The notes below the pieces were generated by a model, which worked only from the letters and a program-made list of their open reading frames with translations, was not told the origin of the DNA and ran no database searches. The translations under genes and the position numbers were made by a program. A stretch of DNA of 64,000 bases, taken from the NCBI GenBank assembly GCA_938005675.1, contig CALKXH010000093.1, positions 1-64,000 on the forward strand. The letters run 5' to 3'. This stretch comes from an uncultured Anaerolineae bacterium (GTDB taxonomy: Bacteria > Chloroflexota > Anaerolineae > Aggregatilineales > UBA2796). Positions 1-9,784 of this stretch are shown one piece after another (position 1 is the first letter of the stretch; each line of letters starts with the position of its first letter).

Positions 1-1
1 C

Positions 2-343
2 GGCGGCAGCGTGCAGCGGCGGCTCAGCAAGGCGACTCTGCCCGAAGGCGCGCTGCACTTCGCCGATCAAGCCGCTTTGGAGCGGCTGCGCGCCAACTTC
101 GCGGGCGATCTACGGGCGGTCTGCGAGCAGATGGCGGCGGCGCTGCGCCTTGAGTGCGGGACGGATGTCGCGCTGGTCGTGGTGGCTGAGGCAGATAGCT
201 CCGCCATGGCGGTCACCGACGGCGTGCAGCAGTATAGCCGCGCCTACTTCTACGGCACGGACGTCACGGCGCCCGACGTGCCGAGCGGCTGGGCGATCTC
301 GATGCTGTGGCAGCTGCTCAAGCGCCGCGCCGCCCAGCCCTGA
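2..343 (+). CDS. CinA C-terminal (nicotinamide-nucleotide amidase)-like protein, 5' truncated by window edge
   Basis: Frame open to window start; ...GTDVALVVVAEADS...GVQQYSRAYF... resembles the CinA-C core; ends at 343. Confidence 0.45.
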   Translation, partial: GGSVQRRLSKATLPEGALHFADQAALERLRANFAGDLRAVCEQMAAALRLECGTDVALVVVAEADSSAMAVTDGVQQYSRAYFYGTDVTAPDVPSGWAISMLWQLLKRRAAQP

Positions 344-411
344 GCTTGCGGAGCGGGCGCGCCTTGCGCTAGACTCCCGCCTTGCGCAGCGAGCCTCTGA
401 GAGATAGTCCC

Positions 412-2670
412 ATGACTGAACGGCGTTGGTGGGCGGACGGGCTGAGCGCGGCGCTCTTGGCGGCGCTGTGCTGGCTGTTCTATTGGCGCGCCCTGACGCC
501 CAATCCGCTCGATCAGGTCTCCTTTGTGGAGGGCGATTTCAGCGGGCAGTTCGTGGCGTTCGCCCACTATCAGGCGCAGCGGCTGGGCGCGGGCGAGACG
601 CCGCTCTGGAATCCCTACAATTTGGGCGGGCATCCCTTCCTCGCCGATACGCAATCCGCCGTGTTCTATCCGCCGCGCCTCGTCAGCATCGCCCTGCTCA
701 ATCTGACGGGCGGCAGCACCCCGCAGCGCATGTACGCCGCGCTGCAAGCTGAGGCAGCTGCGCACGCTCTGATCGGCTCGCTGCTGATGTACGCCTTCTG
801 CCGCGCCTTGATCGAGACGGCGTACAGCATCCCCGCCGCGTTGATCGGCGCGATCACCTTCGCCTACGGCGGCTTCCTGACGGGCTATCCGCCGCTGCAA
901 TTGGCGATCCTCGAGGCGGCGGTCTGGCTGCCGCTGATCTTGCTGGGCATTTTGCGCGCCACGCAGGATGCCGAGCGCCTCGATTGGGCGTGGCTCGCCC
1001 TGAGCGGCGTCGGGCTGGGCTTGACGCTCTTGGCGGGGCATCCGCAGACGGCGCTCTATGCGATCTACTTGAGCCTCGCCTACTTGGCGTGGCGCTGCGG
1101 CGGCAGGGCGACGGGCAAGCTCAGGAAGTTCGCAATCGGGGCGCTGATTCTGGGCGCGCTCGGCGGCGGGATCGCGGCGGTGCAGCTGCTGCACGGCTGG
1201 GAGTACCTCAGCGCCACCACGCGCGGGACGCTCGGCTTTGAGGCGAAGGGCAACGGCTTCCCCGTCAACGATCTGCTGCAGATCATCTTGCCGGGCGTCT
1301 TCAGCCTGTATTCGCCGCTGTATTTCGGCATCACGGCGCTGATGCTGGTCATCTATAGCGCGGCGCGCCTGCGCCCCGCCGAGGTTTTCTGGTTCGGCGT
1401 GCTGTTCGTGGCGCTGGGGCTGAGTCTGGGCAAGGGCGCCATCCTCTACGACATTTTCTATCAATTCGCGCCGGGCTTCAGCCTGTTCAGGCAGCAGGAG
1501 CGGGCTGCCTACCTCGTGGCGGCGGCAGCGGCGATTTTGGCGGCGCAGGGCGCCTCGGATATCCTCCACGACACGGCGCAGAGCCCCTTAGCGCGCCGCT
1601 ACGTGGCGATCTTCTTGGGCATCGCGGCGGGCGCGCTCAGTTTCAGCATCGCCGCCTTCGCCGAGTGGCTGGTGACGCCCTCAGAGAGCCTCGCCAACTT
1701 TCAGCGCGTGAGCTTCAGCCTGCTGATCGCGCTGCTCGCCGCCCTCTTGCTGATCAACCTCGCCACCTATCGCAATCGCTACTGGCTGCAATGGCGCGCC
1801 GCCGCCCTGATCGGCTTGATCGTCTTCGAGCTGTTCAGTTTCGGGCGCACCAGCCCCAATTTCGAGGCGATTCCAATCTCGGCGCGCCTGCGCGAGCCGC
1901 CCGCCCTCGCCGTCTTGCGCGCCGACGCCGCCGATCAGCCGTTCTTCCGCGTGGCGGGCGTGCGCGAGAACTTCGGCACGCTCTACAACCTGCCCGATAT
2001 CGACGGCATCAGCCCGCTGCGCTTCGCGCACGTCGAGCGCGCCCTGAAACTGCCCAACCGCGAGCGAGTCTGGCAGTTATTCGGCGTGCGCTACGTCCTG
2101 AGCCCCGACCGCGAGCTGCCCGCGCCCAGCCGCATCCTGTATGAGGAAGACAATCCGTACAATCCCGTGCGGCTGCACGCGCTAGAGTCGCCCTTGCCGC
2201 TGGCGCGCGTGATGCATCGCGCGTGGATCGAGCCTGATGAGGCGCAAGCGGCGGGCTATCTGAGCGACCCCGCCTACGACGCGGCGCATACCGTGATGCT
2301 CGCCGCGCCGCCGCCCGTCGCGCTCTCAGGCGCCGAGAGCGCCGCGGCGCGCCTCCTCGCCCTAGAGCCCGAGCGCTGGCTGATCGAGGCGGAGAGTCCG
2401 AGCGCCGCCCTGCTGCGCCTCGCTCTGGTCTACGATCCGAATTGGCGGGCGAGCGTTGACGGAGTCCCCGCGCCGATCCTGCGCGCCGATATCGCCTTCA
2501 GCGCCGTGCCGATCCCAAGCGGCAAGAGCGTGGTAGAATTGACCTATCAACCGAGCAGCTACGCGCTGGGCGCCCTGATCACGTTGGGGACGCTCCTGGC
2601 GCTCACTTTGGGAGGCTTGTTCAGCCTTGCGCATTCCCTTCGACGGCGCGCGCGCCGCCCTCCCGCCTGA
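412..2670 (+). CDS. YfhO-like multi-pass membrane protein (putative glycosyltransferase)
   Basis: Many TM segments, ETPLWNPYNLGGHPFLADTQSAVFYPPRL motif typical of the YfhO family; ATG at 412. Confidence 0.75.
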   Translation: MTERRWWADGLSAALLAALCWLFYWRALTPNPLDQVSFVEGDFSGQFVAFAHYQAQRLGAGETPLWNPYNLGGHPFLADTQSAVFYPPRLVSIALLNLTGGSTPQRMYAALQAEAAAHALIGSLLMYAFCRALIETAYSIPAALIGAITFAYGGFLTGYPPLQLAILEAAVWLPLILLGILRATQDAERLDWAWLALSGVGLGLTLLAGHPQTALYAIYLSLAYLAWRCGGRATGKLRKFAIGALILGALGGGIAAVQLLHGWEYLSATTRGTLGFEAKGNGFPVNDLLQIILPGVFSLYSPLYFGITALMLVIYSAARLRPAEVFWFGVLFVALGLSLGKGAILYDIFYQFAPGFSLFRQQERAAYLVAAAAAILAAQGASDILHDTAQSPLARRYVAIFLGIAAGALSFSIAAFAEWLVTPSESLANFQRVSFSLLIALLAALLLINLATYRNRYWLQWRAAALIGLIVFELFSFGRTSPNFEAIPISARLREPPALAVLRADAADQPFFRVAGVRENFGTLYNLPDIDGISPLRFAHVERALKLPNRERVWQLFGVRYVLSPDRELPAPSRILYEEDNPYNPVRLHALESPLPLARVMHRAWIEPDEAQAAGYLSDPAYDAAHTVMLAAPPPVALSGAESAAARLLALEPERWLIEAESPSAALLRLALVYDPNWRASVDGVPAPILRADIAFSAVPIPSGKSVVELTYQPSSYALGALITLGTLLALTLGGLFSLAHSLRRRARRPPA

Positions 2671-4069
2671 GGCGCGCCACGCCCTGCTGATCGGCGCGGC
2701 GTTGGGCGCGTTGTGCGCGCTCTTCGGCTTGCTGATCGTCCTCGGCGGTCCGATCCTCGCTTTCGGCGCGCTCTTCGGCGCGGCTTTCGGGCTGTACGCG
2801 CTCACTAACTTGAATTTCGGGCTGTATTTGACCCTCGCCATCATCGCGCTCCTGCCCTTCGGAACTCTGCCCGTGCGCTTCGCCCTCACGCCGACTTTCA
2901 TCGATGTGGCGCTGGGCGCCTTTTTGCTGGTCTACCTGTTTGAGTGGATGACGCGCCGCCGCCAAAATTTCCGCTTCGCCCCGGCGCAGCTGCTGATCGC
3001 CTTCTTCATCGGTTGGTGCGTGTTCAGCTTCGTGGCGGGCTTAGGTCACGCCGCCCTGACCACCAACGTGCTGCGCAAATTCGTGGAGATGCTGCTGAGC
3101 ATGGCGACGGCGATTGTGATCGTCGACGTGGCGCGCGATAAGCAGATTTTGGCGCGCATCGCCTTCGCCTTGAGCGCCTTCGGCGCGCTGCAGGCGCTGA
3201 TCGGCATCCTGCTCTACGCCCTGAACGATCAGACCACGCTCAATCTGCTCAATGCGCTAGGGCGGCTGGGCTATCCGCGCGGCGACGTGCTGCGCTACGT
3301 GGAGGACAATCCGCTGCTGGGCGAGCGCGCCATCGGCACGTGGGTCGATCCGAACGCTTACGGCGGCTTCCTGCTGATGTTCGGCAGCGTGGCGCTCGCC
3401 AACGCGCTCAATCGGAAGCCCGCCATCGGCGGGCGCGCCCTTGCGTGGCTGATCTTCGCGCCCTATCCCCTCGCGCTGCTGCTGACTCAGAGTCGGGGGG
3501 CGTGGCTGGCTTTCGGCGGCGCGATTGCCTTCATGGCGCTCCTGCGCTACCGCTGGCTGATCGGCGTCGGCGCGCTCGCTTTGGCGCTGCTGCTGAGCCT
3601 GCCCTTCATGCAGGGCTATGTGGAGCGCCTCCTAGACGGCTTGCAGGGCGAAGACCTCGCCACGCAGATGCGCTTCGGCGAGTTCAAGGACTCTCTAACG
3701 CTGATCGGGCGCTATCCGCTGATCGGGGTCGGCTTTGCCGGCGCGCCCGACCGCGACATCTATTTAGGGGTGAGCAGCACCTACCTGAAGATCGCCAACT
3801 CGACGGGCATCACAGGCGTGGCGCTCTTCAGCCTGATCCTGCTGGAGACGCTGCGCTATGGCATCGCGCGGCGGCGTCTGTTGCGCCAAAGCGGGCTGGA
3901 GGCGCTCTGGCTGGGCTTTGGGGCGGCGGTCTTCGGGGTGGCGATCAACGGGGTGGTCGATCACTACTACTTCAACCTGGAGTTTCACGCCGTCTCGCTC
4001 GCCTTCTGGCTGATGGTCGGCTTGGCGCTGGCGACGGCGCGCGCTACAGCAGCCCGTTATGGGTCGTGA
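2627..4069 (+). CDS. O-antigen ligase/polymerase family membrane protein (Wzy/WaaL-like)
   Basis: Multi-TM; LLLTQSRGAWLAF and GxGFAGAPDRDIYLGVSSTYLKI motifs; overlaps upstream gene. Confidence 0.75.
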   Translation: MRIPFDGARAALPPEARHALLIGAALGALCALFGLLIVLGGPILAFGALFGAAFGLYALTNLNFGLYLTLAIIALLPFGTLPVRFALTPTFIDVALGAFLLVYLFEWMTRRRQNFRFAPAQLLIAFFIGWCVFSFVAGLGHAALTTNVLRKFVEMLLSMATAIVIVDVARDKQILARIAFALSAFGALQALIGILLYALNDQTTLNLLNALGRLGYPRGDVLRYVEDNPLLGERAIGTWVDPNAYGGFLLMFGSVALANALNRKPAIGGRALAWLIFAPYPLALLLTQSRGAWLAFGGAIAFMALLRYRWLIGVGALALALLLSLPFMQGYVERLLDGLQGEDLATQMRFGEFKDSLTLIGRYPLIGVGFAGAPDRDIYLGVSSTYLKIANSTGITGVALFSLILLETLRYGIARRRLLRQSGLEALWLGFGAAVFGVAINGVVDHYYFNLEFHAVSLAFWLMVGLALATARATAARYGS

Positions 4070-5024
4070 ACGCCCACAGGGTGAAGATCAGGTAAGCGGT
4101 CAGCAGCAAGCCGCCCTGCCAGCGCGTCACTTTGCTGCCGCGCACCAACATCAGCAGGCTGAACGAGAACGCCAGCATGATCAGGATATCCGCCTCCAGC
4201 ACGCGCTGATTGATGCCTATCGGTCGCACCGTCGCCGTGATGCCTAGAATCGCCAAGATGTTGAAGATGTTCGAGCCGATGATGTTGCCGATGGCGATGT
4301 CGTTCTCTTTGTGCAGCGAGGCGATGAAGGCGGTCGCCAACTCCGGCAACGAGGTGCCGACCGCCACTAACGTCAAGCCGATGATCAGCTTCGGCACGCC
4401 CAGCGCCGTGGCGATGTTGACCGAACCCTCCACCAGCCAATTGGCGCCGATCACCACGACTGCTAAGCCCACGCTCAGCCGCCCAAGCTCAAAGAGGCGG
4501 TTGGCGCGGTGGGGATCGGGTCCGAGCTCGGCTTCATCGAGGATTTCGGTCACCGCTGCTGCTGTCCGCTGCTCGCGCAGGCTCAGGGCGTACGAGAGGA
4601 TCGTGTAGGCGATCAAGCCGCCGAATAACAGCAGTCCTTCGGGGCGGCTGATCTCTCGATTCTGGATCAGGGCGAACATCAGCAGCGAGACGACCAGCAT
4701 GATCGGCAGGTCGCGTCGGATGACTTGCTGTTTGACTGCCACCGGGAAGACCAGCGCCGTCAAGCCCAGAATCAAGCCGATGTTGGCGATATTCGAGCCC
4801 ACCACGTTGCCGACTGAGATATCCGTGGCGCCTTGCATCACGGCGTCTAGCGAGACAAAAAGCTCTGGCAGCGACGTGCCGAAGGCGACGATGGTCAAGC
4901 CGACCACCAGCGTGGAGACGCCCAGCGAGAGCGCCAAGCGCGCCGCGCCCTTGACCAGCCAATTGCCGCCGAAAAATAGCCCCAACAAACCGAGAACGAT
5001 GAGTAGCGCGTCCTGCAACAGCAT
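4044..5024 (-). CDS. Calcium/sodium antiporter (CaCA family, YrbG-like)
   Basis: Duplicated alpha repeats GTSLPELFVSL...GNVVGSNIANIGLILG and GTSLPELATAFIAS...GNIIGSNIFNILAILG. Confidence 0.93.
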   Translation of the reverse strand: MLLQDALLIVLGLLGLFFGGNWLVKGAARLALSLGVSTLVVGLTIVAFGTSLPELFVSLDAVMQGATDISVGNVVGSNIANIGLILGLTALVFPVAVKQQVIRRDLPIMLVVSLLMFALIQNREISRPEGLLLFGGLIAYTILSYALSLREQRTAAAVTEILDEAELGPDPHRANRLFELGRLSVGLAVVVIGANWLVEGSVNIATALGVPKLIIGLTLVAVGTSLPELATAFIASLHKENDIAIGNIIGSNIFNILAILGITATVRPIGINQRVLEADILIMLAFSFSLLMLVRGSKVTRWQGGLLLTAYLIFTLWAFTTHNGLL

Positions 5025-5048
5025 GGATGCTCCTTAATAGCACAGAGA

Positions 5049-5072
5049 CGCCTCACACAACACGGTGAGGCG
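5049..5072 (-). terminator. Hairpin between methyltransferase and antiporter genes
   Basis: CGCCTCAC-acaacacg-GTGAGGCG, 8 bp perfect stem in intergenic region; weak T tract. Confidence 0.4.
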
Positions 5073-5165
5073 CAGTCAGAGTTCGCCAATACGATAAGCA
5101 TAGCATAGCTGCGCGCTCTCAGCTGAGGCAGGCGCGCAAAACCACCAAAAATTAGGGTATCAGCC

Positions 5166-6071
5166 TCACGGGAGCGGCTCTTTCAGGTCGTAGATGCCAT
5201 CGCGGATCGCCCAACGCGGCTTATCCGCCGCGCTGAGCAGCACATCGCCCTCGCGGCGCAGCGGCGCGCCCGTGAGCGGGCATTTGAAGAGCTGATCGCG
5301 CTCGATCACAGCGCTCGGCGCGCCCGCAACCCGACTCTGCACGAAAATTTGCGGCGCGTAGGGGAATATGCCGCCCAGCGGCTGCAAAAGCCGATCCACA
5401 GCCACCATCAGGCGCAAGGGCAGCAGTCGTTTGAAGAGTCCCAGCCGCAGCCACGAGGCGGCGGCGCGACGGCGCGGCGCGAAGCCCGCCGCGATCAGTT
5501 TTTGACGCATATCGGCGGGATGGAAGTCGAAGTTCAGGCGGACGAACTCGATAGGCTCGCGGCTGTAGGGACTCCACGTCTGGCGGCGCAGGGCGTAGCG
5601 CAGCATCGCCTTCAGATTCAGCTTGTTGGCGAACTCCAGCACGAAGGTGCCGCCGCCCGCCATGCTCTGGCGGATTTGCCTGAAGGCGGCGAGCGGATCG
5701 GCGAGGTGATGCACCACGCGGCATAGCAGCGCGGCATCGAAGGCGTTGGCGGCGAAAGGCAAGCGGTAGAGGTCAGCCGCCACGTAGAGGAAGCGCTCGC
5801 TCCGCCCTAGCCGCGCTTGCGCCTCCTGCAGCAGGGTGCGGGAGTAGTCCATCACCACGACCTCTTCAAAGCCCGCCGCCTCGTCGATCAGCCGCCCGAA
5901 GCCGGCGCCCAGATCGATGTAGCGCTTGCCCGCGCGCGGCAAGAATCGGCGCAAGACGAGGCGCTCGACGGCGTCCTCGTACTCGCGTCCCTTACCCTCC
6001 CAAAAATCGGTGCGGTAGGTTGAACCCTCGTAATCGCAGATGGCGGGCGGCGGCGAGTCGGGCTGCGTCAT
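5166..6071 (-). CDS. Class I SAM-dependent methyltransferase with C-terminal Trm112-like segment
   Basis: YIDLGAGFGRLIDEAAG motif; C-term LFKCPLTGAPLRREGDVLL...WAIRDGIYDLK; ATG (MTQPDS) at 6071. Confidence 0.8.
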   Translation of the reverse strand: MTQPDSPPPAICDYEGSTYRTDFWEGKGREYEDAVERLVLRRFLPRAGKRYIDLGAGFGRLIDEAAGFEEVVVMDYSRTLLQEAQARLGRSERFLYVAADLYRLPFAANAFDAALLCRVVHHLADPLAAFRQIRQSMAGGGTFVLEFANKLNLKAMLRYALRRQTWSPYSREPIEFVRLNFDFHPADMRQKLIAAGFAPRRRAAASWLRLGLFKRLLPLRLMVAVDRLLQPLGGIFPYAPQIFVQSRVAGAPSAVIERDQLFKCPLTGAPLRREGDVLLSAADKPRWAIRDGIYDLKEPLP

Positions 6072-6088
6072 GGTCAGCTGAGCATCCT

Positions 6089-7066
6089 TCACGGTGCGGT
6101 CGGCGTGGGCGAGCGGTACTCCGACGGATCGATGATGGTCAAGGTGGGCGTGGGCGGCACGGGCGTGACGGTCGGCGGGATGACGACGGTCGGCGTGGCG
6201 GCGGGGGCGGGCGCGCCGCCTTGATCGGGCGGGGCTGTGATCACGGTCGCATCCGGCGGCGCAGCGATGGGCGTGGGCGTGGCGACGCCCGTGCGGAAGC
6301 CCGACCACGGGTTGCGCATGAAGTCGTTATCCTGCAGCAGGTCGGGCGGTTGCCCCGCCAAAATCTTGCCGATCACGATCCACATCTCGTTCCAATTCTT
6401 GGGCAAGTTGGTCACCACGCGGGTGAGCGGACCGATCACGTCTTGCAGGCTCTTCGCCACGTCGTTGAGCTGAGTCTCTTCGAGCGGGATATCGACCGGC
6501 ACTTTCAGGGCGACTGGCACCTTCAAATCGACGGGCACGGTCAGGTTGACGGGGACTTTCAGATCGATGGGCAGGCTGCTATCGACGGGCACGTTCAGGT
6601 TGAGCGCCACGGGCAGCTGCAAGCCCTGCGGCAAGGTGATCGCCACGTTGCCGCGAATGGTGCCGCCGCCGCCCGGCAGGGCGAAGGAGGCGTTCGCCGT
6701 GATCGGGACGGGCTGCGTCAGAACCACGACCGTGTTCTGCTGCAGCGGGATGTCCAGCACGACCGGGATGGTATCCTTGACGTTGATGCTATCGACGACT
6801 TGGATGGTATCTCGGACGTTGATGGTATCGTTCACGTCAATGGTGGTGATGATGCGCGCCTTGTTCAAGCCGACGAAGCTGCCGTACAAGCCGCCCAGCA
6901 GCGGCTCGGCGATGCCGCTGGTGATCTGGAAGATCACCGTCAGCAGCAGCAGGATCACGATCAGGAAGATGAAATTGACGACGAACGAGAAAAAGATGGC
7001 GAAATTTTTGAAGGCGTTCCAAATGCGCCGCAGCCCGACCATACGCACCTCTTCCGTGCCTGCCAA
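6089..7066 (-). CDS. Membrane-anchored hypothetical protein with short degenerate Val/Pro/Asp-rich beta-repeats
   Basis: N-terminal TM (FAIFFSFVVNFIFLIVILLLLTVIFQI) followed by INVRDTI/VPVDLKVPV-type repeats and a Pro/Thr-rich tail. Confidence 0.65.
   Translation of the reverse strand: MAGTEEVRMVGLRRIWNAFKNFAIFFSFVVNFIFLIVILLLLTVIFQITSGIAEPLLGGLYGSFVGLNKARIITTIDVNDTINVRDTIQVVDSINVKDTIPVVLDIPLQQNTVVVLTQPVPITANASFALPGGGGTIRGNVAITLPQGLQLPVALNLNVPVDSSLPIDLKVPVNLTVPVDLKVPVALKVPVDIPLEETQLNDVAKSLQDVIGPLTRVVTNLPKNWNEMWIVIGKILAGQPPDLLQDNDFMRNPWSGFRTGVATPTPIAAPPDATVITAPPDQGGAPAPAATPTVVIPPTVTPVPPTPTLTIIDPSEYRSPTPTAP
6490..6850 (-). repeat. Degenerate short tandem coding repeats (VPVDLKVPV / INVxDTIxVV units)
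   Basis: Recurrent 'cgacgggcac..ttcag' and 'gatggtatc..gacgttgatg' units visible in DNA and protein. Confidence 0.55.
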
Positions 7067-7136
7067 AATGGATGCTCAGCCGCTTTATGATAGCATCAGG
7101 CGCGCTGATCGGGCAAACACAAAGCTAACAAGGCGG

Positions 7137-7979
7137 CTAGAGCTTGGTGGCGTCGCGGGTGACGTCCTCGCCGCTCAGCTCTAGGACGGGCGTGCCGTCG
7201 CGCTCGACCCACACGCCGCACTTGCCGCCCAAGGGGCTCGCCGCCAGACGGAACTCGGCGCCATCGAAGCGCAGCACGGGATTGTACCACTCCGCCACGG
7301 CTGAGGCGTCCGCCTCGATGTAGTGACCGATCAGGGCGCGGCGGAAGCGGTCGGGCGTGACGTTCGGGTTGCTGCCGTGCACCATCGCGCCGTTGAAGAA
7401 CAGCACATCGCCGGGCTGCATGGCGACGGGGCGCACCTCGCAGCCTTCAGGGATCGGCACGGTCACGTCGGTGAAGCTCTGCGTGGTATCGGCGGGCGCC
7501 GTGCAGAGCAGCTCCCACCTGTGGCTGCCGGGCACCATCATCAGGCAGCCGTTCGCCTCGTCGCAAGGGTCGAGCGCCATCCACGCCGCCATGCACGTGC
7601 CGTTCTGCACGCGCAGATAGTAGTTATCCTGATGGAGGGCTTGTCCGCGCGCGCCCGGCGGCTTGAAGTAGAGCATGGTCTGGACGGCGTAGGGCGTCTT
7701 GCCCAGCAGCAGGGTCAGCGCCGCGCCCAGACGCGCATCGAGCAGCCAGGCGCGGCTGACCGAATCCCAGCGATGCATGTGGATCATGCGCGGATAGCGC
7801 TTGAGCGGATCGTCGCTCTGGTGCGGCACAAAGCCGAGCTCATCGCCCGGATAGGTGCCCATTTCGCGCAGGCGCGTGAAGTAATCGCGGTAGAAGGCAG
7901 CTTCTTCGCTGGTGAACAAACTGCGCGCCACCACATAGCCGTTCTGATCGTAAAAACGCTTATCGTGCTCAGTCAACAT
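7137..7979 (-). CDS. Phytanoyl-CoA dioxygenase (PhyH) family protein
   Basis: LHQDNYYL (HxD) ... MVHGSNPN; start FYDQNGYVVARSLF. Confidence 0.88.
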   Translation of the reverse strand: MLTEHDKRFYDQNGYVVARSLFTSEEAAFYRDYFTRLREMGTYPGDELGFVPHQSDDPLKRYPRMIHMHRWDSVSRAWLLDARLGAALTLLLGKTPYAVQTMLYFKPPGARGQALHQDNYYLRVQNGTCMAAWMALDPCDEANGCLMMVPGSHRWELLCTAPADTTQSFTDVTVPIPEGCEVRPVAMQPGDVLFFNGAMVHGSNPNVTPDRFRRALIGHYIEADASAVAEWYNPVLRFDGAEFRLAASPLGGKCGVWVERDGTPVLELSGEDVTRDATKL

Positions 7980-8039
7980 GCGCTCAGGCTCCTCTACTGT
8001 GTGGACTAGGCGGAGTGTAGCGCATGAGCGCGAGCGAGT

Positions 8040-8519
8040 CTAGCAAGGATTGCTCTCGCCCTCGCGCGCCGCCCGATAGCGCGCATCGATGGCGTTCATC
8101 TTGGCGACCTTCGGCGCCGAGCGCCCCCCGGCGAAGTCGGAGGCGAGCCACGCCTCAAGGATGCTCTTGGCGAGTTCGGGTCCGATCACGCGGGCGCCCA
8201 TCGTGATGACTTGCGCGTCGTTGCTTTTGCGGGCGCGCTCGGCGGAGTAGGTATCGTGGCAGAGCGCGGCGCGCACGTTCGGCACTTTGTTGGCGGTGAT
8301 GCACATGCCGATGCCCGTGCCGCACACCAAAATGGCGCGATCCGCCTCGCCTTTGGAGACAGCCATCGCCACTTGCTCGGCGATATCAGGATAATCGACC
8401 GGGTCGGTCGTATGGACGCCGAAATCCTGCACTTCGATCTCAGGCTTGCTCCGCAAGTACTCGCGGATCACGTTCAAGAGCGGCAGTCCCGCCTCGTCAC
8501 AGCCGATTGCGATTTTCAT
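8040..8519 (-). CDS. rpiB: Ribose-5-phosphate isomerase B
   Basis: MKIAIGCDEAGLPL...AILVCGTGIGMCITANKVPNVRAALCHDTYSAERARKSNDAQVITMGARVIG. Confidence 0.93.
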   Translation of the reverse strand: MKIAIGCDEAGLPLLNVIREYLRSKPEIEVQDFGVHTTDPVDYPDIAEQVAMAVSKGEADRAILVCGTGIGMCITANKVPNVRAALCHDTYSAERARKSNDAQVITMGARVIGPELAKSILEAWLASDFAGGRSAPKVAKMNAIDARYRAAREGESNPC

Positions 8520-8545
8520 GAGCGCTAGTCTCCTTCAATGTGCTT

Positions 8546-9697
8546 TCAATTGCCAATGGTCTCGTCCATCAGGCGGTCGACCACCAAGCGGAACGCCTCT
8601 TCGCTGCTGCAGCCGTCGTCCAGCGCCTGATAGTAGGTTGCCAGTTGGCGGTCGGCGCTGGTGCCGTGCTGCAGGATGTGCCGTACGTACTCCACTTCGC
8701 GGCGCGTGCCGAGTCCGTCCAGCACGTCGTCCAGAAATTCTAGAGTTTCCTCCCAAATTTGGGCTATCGGCACCGACTTGCCGCGCCCGAAGTCGATCAG
8801 CTCGCCCTCGATGCCGTAACGTTGGGCGCGCCACTTATTCTCGCGCAGCAGCTCAGTCCGATACAAGCGCCACGATTGGTTGCGCGCTCGCAACTTGAGC
8901 AGCTTGACCACCAACGCCTGCACCGCCGCCGTCAAGCAGACCGCCTCCTCAACCGTGCTGCAGACGTCCGGCACGCGCACTTCGAGGGTGCCGACGCGCG
9001 GATTCGGGCGCACATCCCACCAGATGCGCGAGGGGTCTTTGCCGCCGCCCTTGCTGAGCGAGCCGCCGCTGGCGAAGATATCCACCATGCGGTCGTACTC
9101 CTCATAGCTGCTGAAGACCGGCGGGATGCCCGTGCGCGGCAAGTTCTCAAAGACCACGCAGCGGTAGCTCTTGAGCCCGGTGTTGCGCCCGTGCCAGAAG
9201 GGCGAGCTGGTCGAGAGCGCCAAGAGCTGCGGCAGGAAGTAGCGCAGCTGATTCATCACGTCGATGAGCAGGGCGCGCGCTTCGTCGCCCTCGCCGAAGC
9301 CGATGTGGATGTGCATCCCGAAGATGACCAAGCGCCGCGCTACGTACTGCATATCGCTCGCCAACTCGCTGTAGCGCTCGCCCTCGCTGATGGGCTGCTC
9401 ATGCACGGCGGAGAACGGATGCGTCGCCGCCGCCACGATGCGCTTGCCGAAGGCTTCGGCGGCTGCGTTCACGCCGCGCCGTAACGCGATCAGCTGCTCG
9501 CGCACCTCGCTGACGTGGTGGCAGACGCCCGTGGCGATCTCGATCTGCGACTGCATGAACTCCGCCTTGACCTGATCGCCCAGACTCTGGCGGCTGCGCG
9601 CCAGCACGTCGCGCACGGCGGGCGAGAGCGCTCGCGTCTGCGCGTCTACGATCATATATTCCTCTTCCACGCCGAGCGTGAGCGGCGGACGAAACAT
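8546..9697 (-). CDS. Carboxylate-amine ligase, GCS2 family (YbdK-like)
   Basis: TLGVEEEYMIVD, GMHIHIGF, LALSTSSPFWHGRNTGLKSYR; ATG at 9697. Confidence 0.9.
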   Translation of the reverse strand: MFRPPLTLGVEEEYMIVDAQTRALSPAVRDVLARSRQSLGDQVKAEFMQSQIEIATGVCHHVSEVREQLIALRRGVNAAAEAFGKRIVAAATHPFSAVHEQPISEGERYSELASDMQYVARRLVIFGMHIHIGFGEGDEARALLIDVMNQLRYFLPQLLALSTSSPFWHGRNTGLKSYRCVVFENLPRTGIPPVFSSYEEYDRMVDIFASGGSLSKGGGKDPSRIWWDVRPNPRVGTLEVRVPDVCSTVEEAVCLTAAVQALVVKLLKLRARNQSWRLYRTELLRENKWRAQRYGIEGELIDFGRGKSVPIAQIWEETLEFLDDVLDGLGTRREVEYVRHILQHGTSADRQLATYYQALDDGCSSEEAFRLVVDRLMDETIGN

Positions 9698-9784
9698 AGC
9701 GCACTGCTCCCCAACTTGCCAAAGCCATGAGCTATTGTAGCTCACAGAGCGGCAAAACAGTAGGGGCGAGCCTGCTAGATGGCG

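Noticed and set aside
250-1569. Long minus-strand ORF (439 aa) and similar long antisense ORFs such as 59233-60936 (+), 55539-57107 (+), 13503-14429 (+)
   Set aside because: Each lies opposite a convincing gene; composition (Arg/Gln/Ala/His-rich, no motifs) is typical of spurious antisense frames in GC-rich DNA
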